A stretch of DNA of 64,000 nt from Thermotogaceae bacterium. GTDB lineage: Bacteria > Thermotogota > Thermotogae > B21-G9 > HyVt-16. Under the pieces are notes generated by a model that made no database searches, was not told where the DNA came from, and worked only from the letters and a program-made list of their open reading frames with translations. Shown piece after piece: positions 63,536 through 64,000 of this stretch (position 1 is the first letter of the stretch; every line of letters starts with the position of its first letter). The stretch is from contig JARRBB010000012.1 in assembly GCA_029981435.1 (NCBI GenBank), positions 1 to 64,000 on the forward strand, written 5' to 3'. A program made the translations under genes and the position numbers.

Positions 63536-63680
63536 ATGAATAAAAATTATTTTGAAAGCAGAAGATGGGTATGCCCCGAATGTGGAACAGAACATGACAG
63601 AGATATAAATGCAGTGATTAATGAAGCGTGATATATGAAATTATGACATACTTGTCAAAGTCTGGAACACTGCGATAAAA
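63536..63680 (+). pseudogene. Remnant of the C-terminal zinc-finger/RuvC-III region of an IS605-family TnpB
   Basis: [31 protein letters not shown] followed in another frame by IYEIMTYLSKSGTLR*. Confidence 0.82.
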
Positions 63681-63821
63681 AGTTAAACTGATCCTGAGGG
63701 AAGAAACATATATTTATTTTTCGCTGCAACTGAAAGTCTCTTTAAGGAGTATAAACCTATTTTTCAAAAGAATATTTGATAGTTTTCAACTAATTGTTTA
63801 TTAACTTCAAAAACAGTTTTC

Positions 63822-63850
63822 TTGACAATATTCGGGGTTTGTTGTAATAT
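63822..63850 (+). promoter_or_regulatory. Promoter of tRNA-Leu
   Basis: TTGACA - 17 nt - TGTAAT directly upstream of the tRNA. Confidence 0.8.
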
Positions 63851-63870
63851 ATTTATCGAAGTTCAAGTGC

Positions 63871-63958
63871 CGGGGTGGCGGAATTGGCAGACGCAACGGA
63901 CTTAAAATCCGTTGGGGCTTAGAGCCCCGTGTCGGTTCGAGTCCGACCCTCGGCACCA
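63871..63958 (+). tRNA. tRNA-Leu (anticodon UAA)
   Basis: GCCGGGGTGGCGGAATTGGCAGACGCAACGGACTTAAAATCCGTTGGGGC...GGTTCGAGTCCGACCCTCGGCACCA; long variable arm, encoded CCA. Confidence 0.96.
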
Positions 63959-64000
63959 CAGAGAAAGATGATGATCTTGTTTAAGATATGTTGCGGGGTG

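Noticed and set aside
63725-63770. Possible third IS605 right-end hairpin (actgaaagtctctttaaggagtataaacc)
   Set aside because: Only loosely similar to the 22262 and 22445 hairpins; stem is too poor to call.
63871-63958. tRNA-Leu directly downstream of the leucine operon as a regulatory link
   Set aside because: It has its own consensus promoter and a TnpB scar lies between them; adjacency is probably coincidental.
63985-64000. Possible start of another tRNA (tgcggggtg) at the window end
   Set aside because: Only the first few bases are visible; cannot be folded.

Overview
The window comes from a thermophile of the Thermotogales, probably Pseudothermotoga-like (inferred from protein character and synteny, not tested). 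It is gene-dense, with four main blocks. (1) About 1.4-22.3 kb: a large hexuronate/glucuronide utilisation locus with an RbsABC-type ABC transporter, a GntR regulator, a Gfo/Idh/MocA oxidoreductase, a GH4 alpha-glucuronidase-like enzyme, a GH2 beta-glucuronidase-like enzyme, a second ABC importer, a TRAP transporter, Gnd, an IolB-like isomerase, a UxaE-like epimerase, a LarA-like nickel racemase/epimerase and a degenerate M24 protein. An FGGY gluconokinase-like gene and an SDR mannonate oxidoreductase-like gene lie at 28.8-31.1 kb. (2) 31.2-37.5 kb: a second sugar-acid cluster whose TRAP binding-protein gene is 5'-truncated and sits directly against a consensus promoter. (3) 37.6-52.4 kb: housekeeping genes (pnp, deoB, MCP, engB, lon, tsaE, glpK, exbB/exbD/tonB, radical SAM, Ca/Na antiporter, ridA). 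(4) 52.6-63.5 kb: an ilvBNCD-cimA-leuACDB operon in which cimA has no in-frame start codon ahead of its conserved DTTLRDGAQ motif. Two tRNAs (Gln-UUG, Leu-UAA), two decayed TnpB/IS605 scars, a transposase tail and a frameshifted RibD-C-like pseudogene are also present. The lead hypothesis is a hexuronate route that ends in the pentose phosphate pathway: fructuronate to mannonate, C2 epimerisation by a LarA homologue to gluconate, then 6-phosphogluconate and ribulose-5-P. No CRISPR array was seen.
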